Source: Prorocentrum cordatum
Taxonomy: Eukaryota > Sar > Dinophyceae > Prorocentrales > Prorocentraceae
Direction of reading: 5' to 3'
Assembly: GCA_963575745.1 (NCBI GenBank)
Contig: CAUYUJ010014268.1
Location: 1 to 64,000 of the forward strand
DNA: 64,000 nucleotides
Under the pieces are notes generated by a model that saw only the letters and a program-made list of their open reading frames with translations, searched no databases and was not told the DNA's origin. Below are positions 1 through 11,190 of this stretch, in pieces (position 1 is the stretch's first letter; the number at the start of each line of letters is the position of its first letter). A program made the position numbers and the translations under genes.

Positions 1-224
1 CCTCGGGGGATGCGGGAGAGCGCGAAGATCATCGCGCGTCGCGCTTCTCGGTCGGGGCAGGAGGGTCGCCCTCCTCGGGGGGCGGCGGGGGAGCGCGAAG
101 ATAAGCGCGCTCGGCGCTTCGTGCAGCGCAACGCGCGAGCCTCGGCGCCCCAAGTCCGATGCCGAAGTTGCGGCACCTGATCGTGAATCAGGGGGTCGCG
201 GGATGTCTGGGGGTGGTTCTGAAA
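1..224. repeat. GC-rich direct repeat upstream of gene 1
   Basis: Two similar GC-rich blocks, about 1-50 and 77-121, each run from a CTCGGGG-type start through GCGCGAAGAT to a GCGCG/GCGCTTC end. The ends can pair with the starts, so each block could fold. No coding sequence is recognised here. Confidence 0.5.
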
Positions 225-239
225 CCGTTAGGGCTCAAG
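225..239 (+). other. possible eroded spliced-leader relic of gene 1
   Basis: Reads CCGTTAGGGCTCAAG. The dinoflagellate spliced leader starts CCGTAG and ends GGCTCAAG; both ends are present and the middle is missing. It lies 57 nt before the chosen ATG at 296, the same placement as the clearer relics elsewhere in the window. The internal deletion makes this the weakest relic of the set. Confidence 0.35.
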
Positions 240-295
240 GCGAGGCGCTGTCCTGGCAGCGTTGTGACGCCCTCTCCCTGCTGCAGCCCCTCGCC

Positions 296-3200
296 ATGCC
301 GAAGGCTGGCACGGACTCCAAGGGCAAGGTTAAGGCCAAGGCGAAGGGCCACGCGAAGAAGGTCGACCACGCGACGGTTGGCAGCGGGGACGAGTCCGAT
401 CAGCCGCTGGTCACCGCGCCGCCCCCGAAGTGCATCGCGAAGCTGTGGAAGGACGCGGACCAGGACCCCGTGAAGCTGCAGACGATGCTTTCAAGCATGA
501 ACGCGCAGGACTGGATGGAAACTGAACGGAGACAAATGATGATAATGATGCTGATGCTGATGATGGTGATGCTGATGATGGTGATGCTGATGATGCTGAT
601 GATGATGGTGATGATGATGATGATGAGGAGGAGGAGGAGGAGGAGGAGGAGGAGGAGGAGGCTCGGTGGTTGGACGGGGTAAGGAGAGGATGAGCATGAT
701 GGTAATTGTGATCACATGCGCCCCGCCACGCCTCGCACGATTCGTGGCCCCACAGGGAGCTCCTCCGCCGAAGGCCCCAGTGGCTGTGATCACACCCTAA
801 AGCTGGACGAACGCATCACATGAGGACGCCCCGAGACCACGGGAGCATCCCGAACCCAGCCCGAGACAAACAGCACATGCACCGAACTCGGATCAGCTAT
901 GCGGAGACCCCAGGACAAGAAGGCCCCGTTCTCGGCCACGAACACGTTCCTGAAGAACCATGCCCCCGCCACGCGCGCGAGGTATCTTGCGACGTGCGGG
1001 CACAGCGACGCCGAGAAAGTCCAGTGGCTGATGCGCTTCGTCATCGACCCGTCCACGGGTGGATGCAAAGCCAAGTGCGTGGGCGTCCAAACCGTCCACC
1101 CGACCCACATCCCCATCAATCTCATCCTCGAGGTCAACGTCATGGGGTTCCCCCCACATCAGCATCCAGCTTTTCCCAAGGTACCCCTCGCGCCCTTGCC
1201 TGTGGCCTGTCCTGTTCGCCAAGTTCGTTGGCCACATGTTGCCCTCCGAAGAAAAAAACAGGTCGGCCCAGGAGGGTCGTGCGTCCTTACCGCCCGTCCT
1301 TAGTGCACGCGTTGCTTGCAATCCTACCCGCGTCCTCTTGGAACCACGCAGGTGCGAGACCAAGACCAAGAGGACGAGGAGGGAGGGCATCATCGACGTC
1401 TGGGCGACGGAGTCGATCTTGGCTGGCCCCAAGTACCTCAACGACGCGGTGCCTCCGTGTGAAACGGGGAGGGGGGCGGTGCGACAGCGCAAGCTGGCCA
1501 ATTAGCTGGGCGGGCTACCTACCTGCGCTCTGCGCTGCACATACGGACCCAGCCTACCGAGCTCTAGGCTAGCGACGGGCTGGACGCTGAAGTTGAACAC
1601 TGAAGTCGGACGCTGAAGCGGGCCTGAAAGGGTAATGACGCCCACTCTGGCCTGAAACGCACAGGCCCACTTCAGTGTCCATAATTCGTGTCCAGCATTA
1701 GTGTCCAGCCCGTGTTCGGACAGCGATACCGATGCGATGGCGAGGACGAGGAGGATATGAGAGCGAATGACGAGAGGATGGGGCAAGGAGGATCATGCTC
1801 AGGACGAGGCGACGAGGAGCAAGGCCGAAACATGCGGGAAGGATGATCACGATGAGGAGGAGAAGGAGGAATCTGCAGATGACGATGCGGAAGGGACTGA
1901 GGAGGATGACGATGCGGAGGAAGAAGATGTGCGATGGGTCCGTTGCGTTGGTCTGCCCACAGGCGCACGCAGCTGCGATCGTGAAGGAGTTGCCCTCTCG
2001 CCCGCACAAGCGCTCGATGGCGCTTCGAGCGCAGGGGGTGCTCGAGTACCACTACGTGGCGGACGCGGAGGGCCAGCTGATCGACCAGACGTCGCACCCC
2101 GCCGCCGTGGAGGCCGAGGCGCCCATGAATCCCCTCGACGCGGTGAGGGTGCTTCAGGAGCGACCGCGCAACGCGGCCGAGGAAGAGGAGGAGGAGGAGG
2201 AGGATGACAGGAGCTTTCCTTGCGGTTTGGAACGGTATGGGCAACCTATACCTCCTCGACGCCATAGGTGGCGCGCTTTCGGGGGAAGAGCCGAAGCCGC
2301 CGCGGCTGGATTCTCTTCGAAACGCTTGGGGGCGGAGGGCAGCAGAGAGGGACGATGACGAGGAGGCCCAGTGGGGAGGACGGGCCTGCGCCCCTTCGAG
2401 CCCCGCAGGACATGCTGCTGGGCATGGACGGTTGGGACGCCGCCCTCGACGCGGTGCACGTGGCGGGCTCGATGGCCCACGGCAACACGGCGCATGCGTC
2501 GACGGCAAGGTCAGTGGCTGAGAGCGTCGCTGACTCGGCGGCGGCGTCGGCTCCCGAGGTGACTGGCGGCAAGGGCGGCGAGCCCGTCGAGTCCGACAAG
2601 GACGCCAAGAGGAGGAAGAAGGCCGAGAAGGATGCGGCCAAGAAGGCCGAGACGGCCAAGAAGTTGCATGACGCGGAGGTGGCGTTCCTCGCCTCGATCG
2701 CCGAGCTCTCCCAGGAGGAGCAGGAGAAGAAGAAGGAGGCCCGCGCGCTCGAGCTGCAGACCGACGAGGCGAAGAAGGCCATGGAGAAGGCGTTCCGGGA
2801 TGCCCAGCAGAAGGCCACGGGGTTCGGCCTGACGTGCGAGGTGCAGGTGCCGCAGGTCGTGGACGCGCTCCTCAAGCGGGACTTCCCCAAGGGGACGGCC
2901 GACCACCTCAGGGCTGGGGCTGACGAGGTCCTCGACAGGGTGAACGTCTTCAAGCGCACGGTGCTGACCCAGCAGCCTAAGGTGGTTGAGCCCCCTAACT
3001 CCTCCCGCGTCGACCCCGCTGCAACCAGAAACGGCAGCGCCCAGATGCACCCATTGCGTTCTTGCCTCGTCGACCCAGCCGCGGTCGCCCGAGGTCGCCC
3101 ACGAACCGTCCAGGGGCTGTGCATCATTACCGTAGTGTTGAGTGTAATCTCACCGCCTGCTGCAGGGGAAGCCGACGATCAAGATGTGCCAGGATGCGGA

Positions 3201-3330
3201 GGAGCACGTGAAGACGGAGCTCGGTAAGCTGGTCGAGTCGTGGTCGAGCTTCGAGCGGCGCCTGCTCTGGAACGACATGAAGAAGGTAGCCAACGCAGGC
3301 GAGGCGGCGGGGCCGCGTGTCGCGGCCTGA
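296..3330 (+). CDS. six-exon gene, 467-aa coiled-coil protein of unknown function
   Basis: Exons by inspection: 296-508, 914-1074, 1352-1448, 1963-2157, 2409-2981 and 3166-3330, with TGA at 3328-3330. All phases match and give 468 codons without an internal stop. Introns are 405, 277, 514, 251 and 184 bp; the first and fourth have GA donors (CAG|GA at both junctions), the others GT. The protein starts with a Lys-rich segment (about residues 5-25). A Lys/Glu/Ala-rich helix, probably coiled coil, fills about residues 265-350, followed by a charged tail. The product resembles a multicopy dinoflagellate family I have seen annotated only as hypothetical. The upstream frame is open to 203, but the Lys-rich start at 296 follows the possible spliced-leader relic. 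Function is unknown. The model is well supported by phase; exact donors are less certain. Confidence 0.7.
535..661 (+). repeat. ATG/AGG trinucleotide repeat in intron 1 of gene 1
   Basis: A GATGATG-type tract (about 535-625) passes into an AGG tract (to about 661). It lies wholly within the intron at 509-913, which explains the artificial poly-Met and poly-Arg reading frames here. Confidence 0.85.
1577..1711. repeat. inverted repeat inside intron 3 of gene 1
   Basis: GGGCTGGAC at 1577-1585 pairs with GTCCAGCCC at 1703-1711, and ACACTGAAG at 1597-1605 pairs with CTTCAGTGT at 1670-1678. The arms are nested and in register, so the intron can fold as a long hairpin. Confidence 0.7.
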
Positions 3331-4101
3331 GGACGTCAGCAGGTGATCCTGCTCTGCGTGAGCTCTTTACAGCCGAGCCTGGCTTGGGTGATGCCAGGCA
3401 ATTCGCACGGTCGTTGCGTGCCGTGAAATGTATGTACAGGGATGGATGGGATGATCGGGTTAGGATGACATTTCGAGGTGAGAAGGCGATGAGAGGATGA
3501 CGAGGTGAGGAGGCGAGGGGATGAGGCGAGGTGGGGAGGCGAGGAGGTGAGATGGGGAAGGGGGATGGAGGACCAGGGTGGATAACTAAGCAGAGCAGGC
3601 ACGATATCGAAGCAATATCGCAAGTGCGAGAGCGAACATCGCAGACTAGATGTCACGCAACCGACTGCCCTGCGATCCTGATGGGTTGTCGACCAATTGT
3701 TGCAAGCGGCATTCGATCGGATCCGTTCGAATGCCGCCTGCCGAATCGTGTTGGATCGCGGGTCAGTCGGTCGCGTCATCTGATGGCGTTTCGGCTGGCA
3801 GCGCACGCGCGCGACGGCCGCCCAGCATGCCTGGCCGAGGGGTTAGGCAACGGCTGTTTGACAGAGACCGCAGCAGCAGCGCCAGCAGTGGCAATGCATC
3901 GAAGTGGATCCACCGCCTGTGGAGCACTGGGCGCGTGAGCTCGGTCGAAGTCGGCGAAGGAGCGAGGGCCAGCATCGATGACAATAATTCGTGCACCACT
4001 TTGCAAAGCTGGAGGCGCATCGGCAAGCGTCCCACTACCAAGTCGAATGCATACAAGGACTACTCTCGGAAGCTATCCAAGGACCGTGTTTTCTTTCAGT
4101 G
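3331..4101. other. intergenic stretch, no gene recognised
   Basis: It holds a GAGG-rich patch (about 3475-3560) and unremarkable mixed sequence. Short open frames exist on both strands but none has protein-like composition or a splice-compatible partner. Confidence 0.5.
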
Positions 4102-4292
4102 AACAGCGTTTTGTTTCGTAGCAGACTGCGCTGGCGACTGCGGGCGGGCATGTCATATGACGGACCAGCCTGTCATATGACAGACCAGTCTGTCATATGA
4201 CAGACCAGTCTGTCATATGACAGACTGGTCTGTCATATGACAGGCCCGCCCGTCAGTCGCGGCGCGCAGACTGCTGTGAAACACAACGCCGC
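4102..4292. repeat. large hairpin with five TGTCATATGA palindromes, upstream of gene 2
   Basis: TGTCATATGA occurs at 4151, 4171, 4191, 4211 and 4231, a strict 20-bp period. The unit is TGTCATATGACAGACCAGTC with small changes, and it inverts to ACTGGT near the right end. The flanks are also inverted: about 4102-4150 (including CAGACTGCG and GCGGGCGGGC) pairs with the complement of about 4241-4292. The whole is one ~190-bp imperfect inverted repeat ending 25 bp before the gene 2 ATG. A two-copy version lies just after that gene. Confidence 0.9.
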
Positions 4293-4316
4293 AAAAAGAA
4301 CCCCCAGAAGACCAAG

Positions 4317-4962
4317 ATGCCACCGCCTTACCAAGCCAAAGTTCCACTATGGGACAAGCGCACTGGCAAACAGGTCACGCGCGTCGTCAACTTCCTACTG
4401 CTGACAGAACAGTTGGACGTTGCCATCGCACCAGGAGAAGAGATGGACTGGACGCACATGGATGAGCGACAGGGGCATACACAATAAAAAACACTCGCAA
4501 CGACACCACACGACAACTATACGGAATCTACATGCCGACATACACGAGGCTGTAATACACTCTCTAGCTCCACGACCCCTCCGATCCTGGAACGCCCCCG
4601 TGCCCACGAAGACAAATCGGTGAACTGAACGATGCTGCAATGCACATCTCCGCCCAACACCACTCAAACCCACACAGTCTTTCCCCGACCTTCCGTGAAG
4701 GAGCCGCTCCGCGAGGCGGCGCACGAGTGGTCAGACAGAATAGGCTTCGACCGAGCTGCCACTGACAAGCTGATATTGCGCGGGCTGTGGGGGGGTGGCG
4801 CGCCTTATCACACGCGAGACTCCATTTACCTATGGACCCTCACTGCGCTCACGGGAAAGTACCTGTGGCGCGACAGAACCGTGTGATTCCTCACACCCCG
4901 CCCCGCCCCCCGCCCCGCAATGAACGCTTGCGTTCCTCGAGGGGGGAGGGGGCTCGAGCAAG

Positions 4963-5061
<99 letters not shown>

Positions 5062-7194
5062 AACAGCGAGCCAGATATATACAGCGAGAGAAAGCTGTAC
5101 ATAAGAGAGATAGATCGAGATGTGTGTATATAGAGAGAGGGAGATAAGCGGAGGGGGTAACACCACTCGAGGGCCGCGCGTGTGATGTGGCTCACCGTCC
5201 CCCCCAGGTCTCGCAAGCGTTTTTGGTTTGGGTGCTTCGGCAAGCGCCAGACGTGCCAGTGCGGGTGCGCAGGCAAGTGCACGTTCACGGAGGCCCGAGT
5301 TCCGTTTGCGTCGATGTTTGGCCGTCATGCTCCTCCCGATCTCGTCCCCCTCCCCCCCCCACCACAACCATAATTGGCTTCCTCCGTCACGCTCTCTGCC
5401 GCCTCTCCTCCCAACCCGCTCCTCCCCTCGTCCTCGCCCCCTCCTCGCCATTCCGCTCTCAATAGGGGGGCGGCCGAACGTCGGCGCCAACGAACTGCCG
5501 CGGTCGCGTTTGAATACGGCGGTCACCCCTGCCAACGCTGGGACGGCTTAGAGGTTCTATTTTTTGTTTTGCGAACCTGGAAGTCCCAGCGTGCGGCAGC
5601 GTTGACAGCCCGCCTCCCGCCGAGAGGTTTGGCGCGTTCTCGGGTGGATGTTCACGTATTGGCTGGCGGGGAAGTGGCCGTCAAAGCGGCACGACGATTT
5701 ACCATTCGCAGACTCCCCGTACTGGGGTGATCGGGATAGGGCTGCGAAGGCAGCTCACGACATGAGGATACCTAGGGGTGCGTGCATAGATATTCGCGGG
5801 GACTGGGCGTGGTACAAACAAGTCTTCAATGTGACGGGGTGGAGGGGGGGGCCTCCCACGGCGAGAATATGTTATCGGTGTGCTTGCACGGTCGAGCAGA
5901 TGGGAGAGTTCGGGAGACATGCGCGATGGCGCTCCACCATTTACACGGCTAAGTCGTACCTCGAACTATTGATACACGGCGCCTTGGACATGGACCTGGA
6001 ACCGTTGGCACTACCAGGGTTTTCGTGGAAAATGTTGCGCCCAGGGTTAATGCACGTCGGCTGTCTGGGCGTCACGTCCGAGGTCAATGGGAACGTGCTG
6101 TGGGAGGTGTTTAAAGAACTAGGCGGAGCCAGGTCCAATCCGCTGGAGGCGCCGCTGTGTGCAGAACGAGTTTCAGCGCAGGCGCATGCCGCGGCATCAG
6201 CCCTGTGAGCGACGCACGCGGGATGCGGCGGAGAAGCCGCAAGGCTGTTGTCATGGATGGTGCACACGCTGAAGCACGCTTATAGGTTCGGCGCCATCCT
6301 TCGCTCTCCACCTTCCTCTCACTCTCCCTCTCCCTTCGCCCTTTCACTCGCCTTCTACACCCCCGTTCCCTCTCCCCAGCTCCCCCCCCGCCCACAATTT
6401 CTCCCACCTGCTCTTGGCGGGGAAAGGTGCGCGGCAGAGGGGCAGCCCTTCCCCATTCCGTCCATTCACCGCCCACCACCTCTTCACCCTTCGCCTCGCC
6501 CTCCCTGCCCCGCCCATTTCACACCTCCTGACCACGCCCTTCCCCTCCCATCATCCTCGCCTTATTCCTGCTCTGGCGTTTGTTCCGCCATCTTGTGCGG
6601 TGGAGCCCTGGACCCCAGGTGCTGGCGAAGCTGGAGCTTCTTTTGAATCTGGCTGCGCGAGCTTTGGGCACGACGTGTCCGATCCAGCACCTCACCCTCG
6701 GCATGATTCGGGCGAAAGCAGGCAAAGCACCGAAACTCAAAGCAAAAGCAGCCGAAGGTAGGTACATGGTCCCGATAATCGAATATATGCTGGCGAATCT
6801 CCTTCCGCGCACTACGCCCCGTTCCCAAGCACGGACGGCGAGGGGGTAAGCGGAGGCGGGAGGGAGGCGGGAGAGGGACTGGACGAGGGTGGATACGGGG
6901 GACACGTCCGCCTCGAGGATGAGATGCGCGATGCTGCTCGCGAGAACATACGACGAGTGCAAGAATTGGGATCCTGCGGCGAGCCCGTTTAGAGTGGCAG
7001 ATCTCGCACGCAAGCACTTAGAATATTACAGGGTGATGCGGGATCACTACGCCCTGGATGACAAGGCTTGGGGGATCAAGCCGAAGCACCATATGTTTTT
7101 GGAGCTCGCCGAAGCGTGCTCGCCAGGAAACCCGACGGACCGAGGGGGGCAAGGGTGTCTTCGGCCCGTTCTCCATCTCATTTTCCCTATCCCG

Positions 7195-7277
<83 letters not shown>

Positions 7278-7504
7278 CCTCTCCTTCGCCGCCCTCCCCA
7301 TCACCATCTCCCCCTCCTCCTCTCTCTCCCCTGCCCCTGTCTCCCCGCCCGTGTCCATCCTCCACCTGGTTCCAGCAGGATCATTGGGAGTACATGGACG
7401 AATCTGAGATTGGAGCCTGCTCTGAGTTGGCTGAGACGGTGCACCCTTCCCTGTTGCACGTGCGTGTCATTGAGAAGCACCGCTCGACGAGTGCCGAACT
7501 CTGA
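4317..7504 (+). CDS. seven-exon gene, 515 aa, multicopy dinoflagellate family, possible transposase relative
   Basis: Exons: 4317-4463, 4701-4882, 5208-5298, 5627-6181, 6619-6845, 6918-7137 and 7379-7504; phases match and give 516 codons including the stop. The donor of exon 1 and the GC/GA donors of exons 4 and 6 are the least certain. Visible motifs: a Cys cluster (C119, C126, C128, C130, C134), DIRGDW at 195-200, CYRC at 222-225, LMHVGCLG at 281-288, LTLGMI at 350-355 and PKHHMF at 456-461. From memory these match an abundant dinoflagellate family annotated as hypothetical. The order (an acidic DxxGDW, then CxxC, then MH..LG, then PKHH) loosely recalls CACTA tnp2 transposases; that is inference. 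The frame is intact and flanked by the same palindromic repeat on both sides. Confidence 0.72.
4968..5057 (+). repeat. (GA)n microsatellite in intron 2 of gene 2
   Basis: About 45 uninterrupted GA units lie inside the intron at 4883-5207. Confidence 0.95.
7199..7275 (+). repeat. (CT)n microsatellite in the last intron of gene 2
   Basis: A near-pure CT run continues as pyrimidine-rich sequence to the acceptor CAG before 7379, so it may serve as the polypyrimidine tract of this intron. Confidence 0.9.
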
Positions 7505-7540
7505 AAACGTAATTCCCAGCCAGGCTGGGTGACAGACGGG

Positions 7541-7578
7541 GCCTGTCATATGACAGACCAGTCTGTCATATGACAGGC
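7541..7578. repeat. 38-bp near-perfect palindrome with two TGTCATATGACA cores, 3' of gene 2
   Basis: TGTCATATGACA occurs at 7544-7555 and 7564-7575, again 20 bp apart, within a palindrome running from GCCTGTCATA to TATGACAGGC with only the centre mismatched. It begins 36 bp after the stop codon. It is the same unit as the array before the gene and is seen nowhere else in the window. Confidence 0.9.
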
Positions 7579-7699
7579 CTGGGGTGGCAGAGAAGACGGG
7601 CACGGGGACGGTGCGTAAAGAAACCTAGATAGGCAAGGCCCTTTCCCCCAAAAGCTCGTTATCTTCGTCCACCTCTTCCTTCCCCCCCCTGCCCCCCAG

Positions 7700-8098
7700 A
7701 TCCCGACGTCGTTTTTGTTTTACCGCGACGCGGCCCCTCCTGATGGTCCAGCTTTTCATCGCGAATCGTTGCGCGACGGTCCCAGGGCCCGTTGACGGCC
7801 CCAAGGAGGCCCACGACGTCGAGGGCACCAAGAAACATGGCCAGAAAACGCCCGTCGTCGTCGGAGACCTGGGGAAGAAGTCGCGGAGGAGGAGGAGGGC
7901 CGCAGGAGGGCCTCTTCCCTCGGCCGCAGGGCGCTGCTGCTCTTCCCCCTCTCACATCACCGACGTCGCGGGAAACATACTATGTGTTTTGTTCCATCGG
8001 AAGGCCCTCAACGGGCCTTGGGACCATGAACATTTGCCGCAAGGACCCACGGAAGAGAAAAAACGGGGTCCACTGCGAAACAAAACGACGTCGGGATG
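7700..8098. repeat. long imperfect inverted repeat
   Basis: 7700-7721 (ATCCCGACGTCGTTTT-type) pairs with 8075-8097, and 7778-7800 (GGTCCCAGGGCCCGTTGACG) pairs with 8003-8025. The arms are about 100 bp around a ~200-bp loop. No gene is recognised between 7583 and 8110. It could be a foldback or MITE-like element. Confidence 0.7.
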
Positions 8099-8112
8099 TG
8101 GAAGGTGTTATT

Positions 8113-8114
8113 CT

Positions 8115-8174
<60 letters not shown>

Positions 8175-8176
8175 GC

Positions 8177-8212
<36 letters not shown>

Positions 8213-8435
8213 TTCTCGCGATGTGTGTAAGATGATGATATAATGACAGAGATTTGTGTATACGATGGCGGTGATATAAATAGCGTGTGTGATGGTGTAT
8301 ATATACATAACCATATAAACGAATACATATATACATGCACAATTATATACATATATACATGTGTATATATGTATATATACAGACATATATGTATATATAT
8401 ATGTATGAATGTATATATGTATGTAAACCTATATA

Positions 8436-8475
<40 letters not shown>
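8113..8475. repeat. (CT)n followed by AT/ATGTAT microsatellites
   Basis: CT tracts at about 8116-8213 are interrupted once near 8170. TATA/TGTATA-rich sequence covers about 8290-8475. The minus-strand polyprotein frame runs into this tract as a Tyr-Ile repeat, which is not likely to be authentic coding sequence. Confidence 0.9.
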
Positions 8476-8479
<4 letters not shown>

Positions 8480-8523
8480 CGGGTTCCGGCTTTCTTTTGC
8501 GGGATCCCACTATGCGCGCGCAT

Positions 8524-8581
8524 GTTGTGGGGAAAACCCTAAAGTATCGCAGGTACCAGGCGGAGTTGACATCCCCACAAC
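8524..8581. repeat. 10-bp perfect inverted repeat at the 3' edge of the Gag-protease element
   Basis: GTTGTGGGGA (8524-8533) and TCCCCACAAC (8572-8581) are exact reverse complements 38 bp apart. They sit where the polyprotein loses its protein-like character, so they may mark the element end. Confidence 0.6.
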
Positions 8582-10938
8582 TTTTTGTAGGATTGGATCC
8601 TCTGGGGTCGCGCAGGACCCTCCGGGCCACCTCCGCGGGCTGCTGGTACAGGTACTGCCTCGCCCTGAAGTCCGGGGGGTAGTCCGCGAGGTGGTCCCGC
8701 ACCTGGGTGTGGAGATCCTCCCACCCCTCGTTGTCCAGCTGGTCAGCCAGGGGCCTGTAATCCTCCACCTGAGACAGGAAGGCGCGGGCAACGTCCAGGG
8801 CTCGGTCGGGGTCGAAGTCGCTGCTCCCGCACCGCCGCACGAAGTCGTGCCAGAACTTGGAGTGCCACTCCCCGCCCCTCTGGAAGTTGCGGATCGCCCC
8901 CCCCTCCGTCGTCTTGGCATGGGACCTCTCCGCCCCCCGGACGACCAGGGTCGGCCCCCCGCGGATGCGGGTCCGGGGGTCGCCGATCCCATCCTCCACG
9001 TCCGCATCAGGGGGCGGTCCCTCACCCTGCAGGATCAGGCTGAGCAGGAGGGCGGCCGCCTCCGGTCGGCCCATAGCCACCAGGTCCCTATGCATCTGCG
9101 CCACGGCCTCCTGATGCAGGGGGTTCATAGCGCGCGCGGGAGGGGCCCCCACCACCTCGGTCGCGCCCGCGGGGGTGCCCCCCCTCCCCGAGGGGGCTCC
9201 GCCCGCGTGGGGGGGGTAGAGGGTCAGGCTCTCCGTGGTCGGGCCCCGCCAGGCCTCCCACTGTACGGGGCGAGCAGGCAGGCCCCCCGAGGGGGCAGGC
9301 AGGGTCGCCGTGTAGCAGACGCGGCCCGACGCGTTCTGGACGATCGGCAGCCCCCGGGCGCCAAGCTCCCAGAGGTCAATAACTCCCTGCGAATGGAGAA
9401 TGTCCATCCCGAGGTACCGCTGGTCTGGGACCCCCAGGGCCAGGTCCATGTCCCGGAGGTCGGCGCCAATCAGCTCCGCCGAACGGATGGTGTACTCCCT
9501 CCCGTTCGCCGCCAGGCGGAAATTCCAGACCCGGCGTGCTTGGGCGCTGCCCTGCCCGAGTCCCGGGAACAGGTGGGGCTCCTCGTCCACCCGGAGGCCT
9601 CTTGCGAAGTCGAGTCCGAGGGCGCGGGCGACCTGCAGGTACTTGACCCGGAAGTCGGACCCATGGAACGTCGTGCCTCCGTTGGCGGTGTCGACCGCGA
9701 CCAAGAGTCGCGGGTTGCCGTTCGGCTCCAGGCGGGGCGCGCGGGGCGCCTCGGAGGCTCCCTCCACCGTCCATCCTGAGGCCTCCTGCCCGGCCGGGAT
9801 GAAGTCCGCCGGGTCGTCCTCCGTCTCCTCCCCCCCTGGGGTCTGGGGGACTGGCCCCCCTCCCATTGAGGGGTTCTCCGAGGCAGACTCCTCCCGCAGC
9901 CAATCCCGAAACTTGTGCAGCGCGTGGGGACGGGGCTCCTGCCGGCGGCGGCGGAGCTGGCGGCACCGCTCGGGGTACTCCCGGAGGAGGGTGAGGAAGG
10001 TCTTGCCGCCCCAGTCTAGGTGGCCGGGAACGCCTTCGGGGACGCGCAGGGTGGCGCGGTCGAGGTGTGCGACCGCTCGGCGGTCCCGCGGGGATTCGTC
10101 CTCCTCCCGGGGCCCCGCGGGCCAGAGCCCTCCGAGGAAGGCGGATGCCCGCTGCGTGAGTGCGCCGGCTCCCGCGCGCTCCCTCGTCTGGACTGGCCGC
10201 CTCGGGTCGCGAGGGTCGGCGACCAAAGCAGGGTCTCGGTCCTCCCCGACCGCCGGCCGGACGAGGCGGCTGTCTGGGGGCGGGGGCAAGGGGTCCTCCG
10301 TAAGTCCCGTCTTCCACGGATCTGGAAACTTGGCCCGCGCCCTGCGCCCCTCCATGGTGAAGATCAGGCGCGTCACCAGGAACCTCCAAATCTCCTCCGT
10401 CTGCTTCTTGGCTATCACCAGGTGCGCGCCTGCCCCCATCCTGCAGAGGTGGCAGCAGATGTAGCGGGAGGTCCCGTTGGCCCCGACGAATAGAGTGTGG
10501 GGGGCCACCCGCGCGTGGACACAGGGCACCTCCATGACTCCCATGCCGCGCCGCACGCGTGGTTTGGGCGCGGTCCCTCCCACCTGGCCGCCTGCCGCCT
10601 CGAGGTGATGCCGGATGACGGCGATCCGCTTGCGCTGGCCGCCTCCGACGCTCTGCTCCTCGATGACCCTCGGAAGGTCCTCCACGCCCGGCTTCGCCTC
10701 CCCTCCCGCACCGGGTGGGTCCCGAGCCGCAGGGGGGGAGCCCTTCTTGGCCCGGACTGGGGAGGGTGATCCCCTCCCCCGGCTTTCCGAGGTGGCGCCC
10801 CGGCTCCGCTCCCGGGGCCGGGGTCGCCCCAGCCTTCCGCTCCTCCCCCGCTCTGGGGGGCCGTCCTTGGGCGGGCGGTCTTCCGGTTGGGCCGGCGCGG
10901 GGGGGCCCCGCGGGTGGTGGTGGCGGTACTTGCAGTCC
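8560..10938 (-). pseudogene. polyprotein block 7: CCCH finger end, Zn motif and retropepsin-like domain
   Basis: Opens with CKYRHHHPRG, completing the CCCH finger. A CCHLC segment follows, then a retropepsin-like region: LLVAVDTANGGTTFHGSDFR, an FRLAANGREYTIRSAEL strand pair, and RYLGMDIL. Retropepsins have D-[ST]-G near the start and an LLG.D.L-like strand near the end; here the first reads DTA, so catalytic competence is doubtful. After the domain comes a Gly/Pro-rich linker and a final helical domain (about 8600-9000). There is no RT or integrase. Confidence 0.5.
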
Positions 10939-11190
10939 GACGTCTCTGCAGGGGCGGCCTTTCCAGTAGTACCGGCACACCCCTGGGGGGGGCTGGGTGT
11001 TGTCGTAGCACTTCCAGCGCTTGCGCGACGTGGACCCACTCCCCTTCCCCAAGCGAGACTTCCCTCGGGACTTCCCTCGGCCGCCATATGGCTCTTTCCC
11101 CCGCCCACGCCCCTGTCCTCCTTTCGGAGGTGTGCCGGGCCTCTTCCCCTTTCCGGTGGGACGGCCCTGGGGGTGAAGTCCCGCGTCGGA
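10930..11190 (-). pseudogene. polyprotein block 6: Gly/Lys/Arg-rich stretch and first half of a CCCH finger
   Basis: A GKGKR/GRGRGK/GKSRGKSR stretch, then VCRYYWKGRPCRD. These two cysteines are the first half of a CCCH finger. The remaining C-x3-H (CKYRH) lies in the next frame, offset by a single base near 10938. Confidence 0.55.

Noticed and set aside
4830-5147. Glu-Arg or Leu-Ser repeat proteins over (GA)n
   Set aside because: Simple-repeat translation inside an intron of gene 2; the same applies to the CT, CAT, GGA and TATG tracts elsewhere.
8343-8560. Tyr-Ile repeat tail as authentic C-terminus of the polyprotein
   Set aside because: It is the AT microsatellite read in frame; protein-like sequence ends by about 8560.
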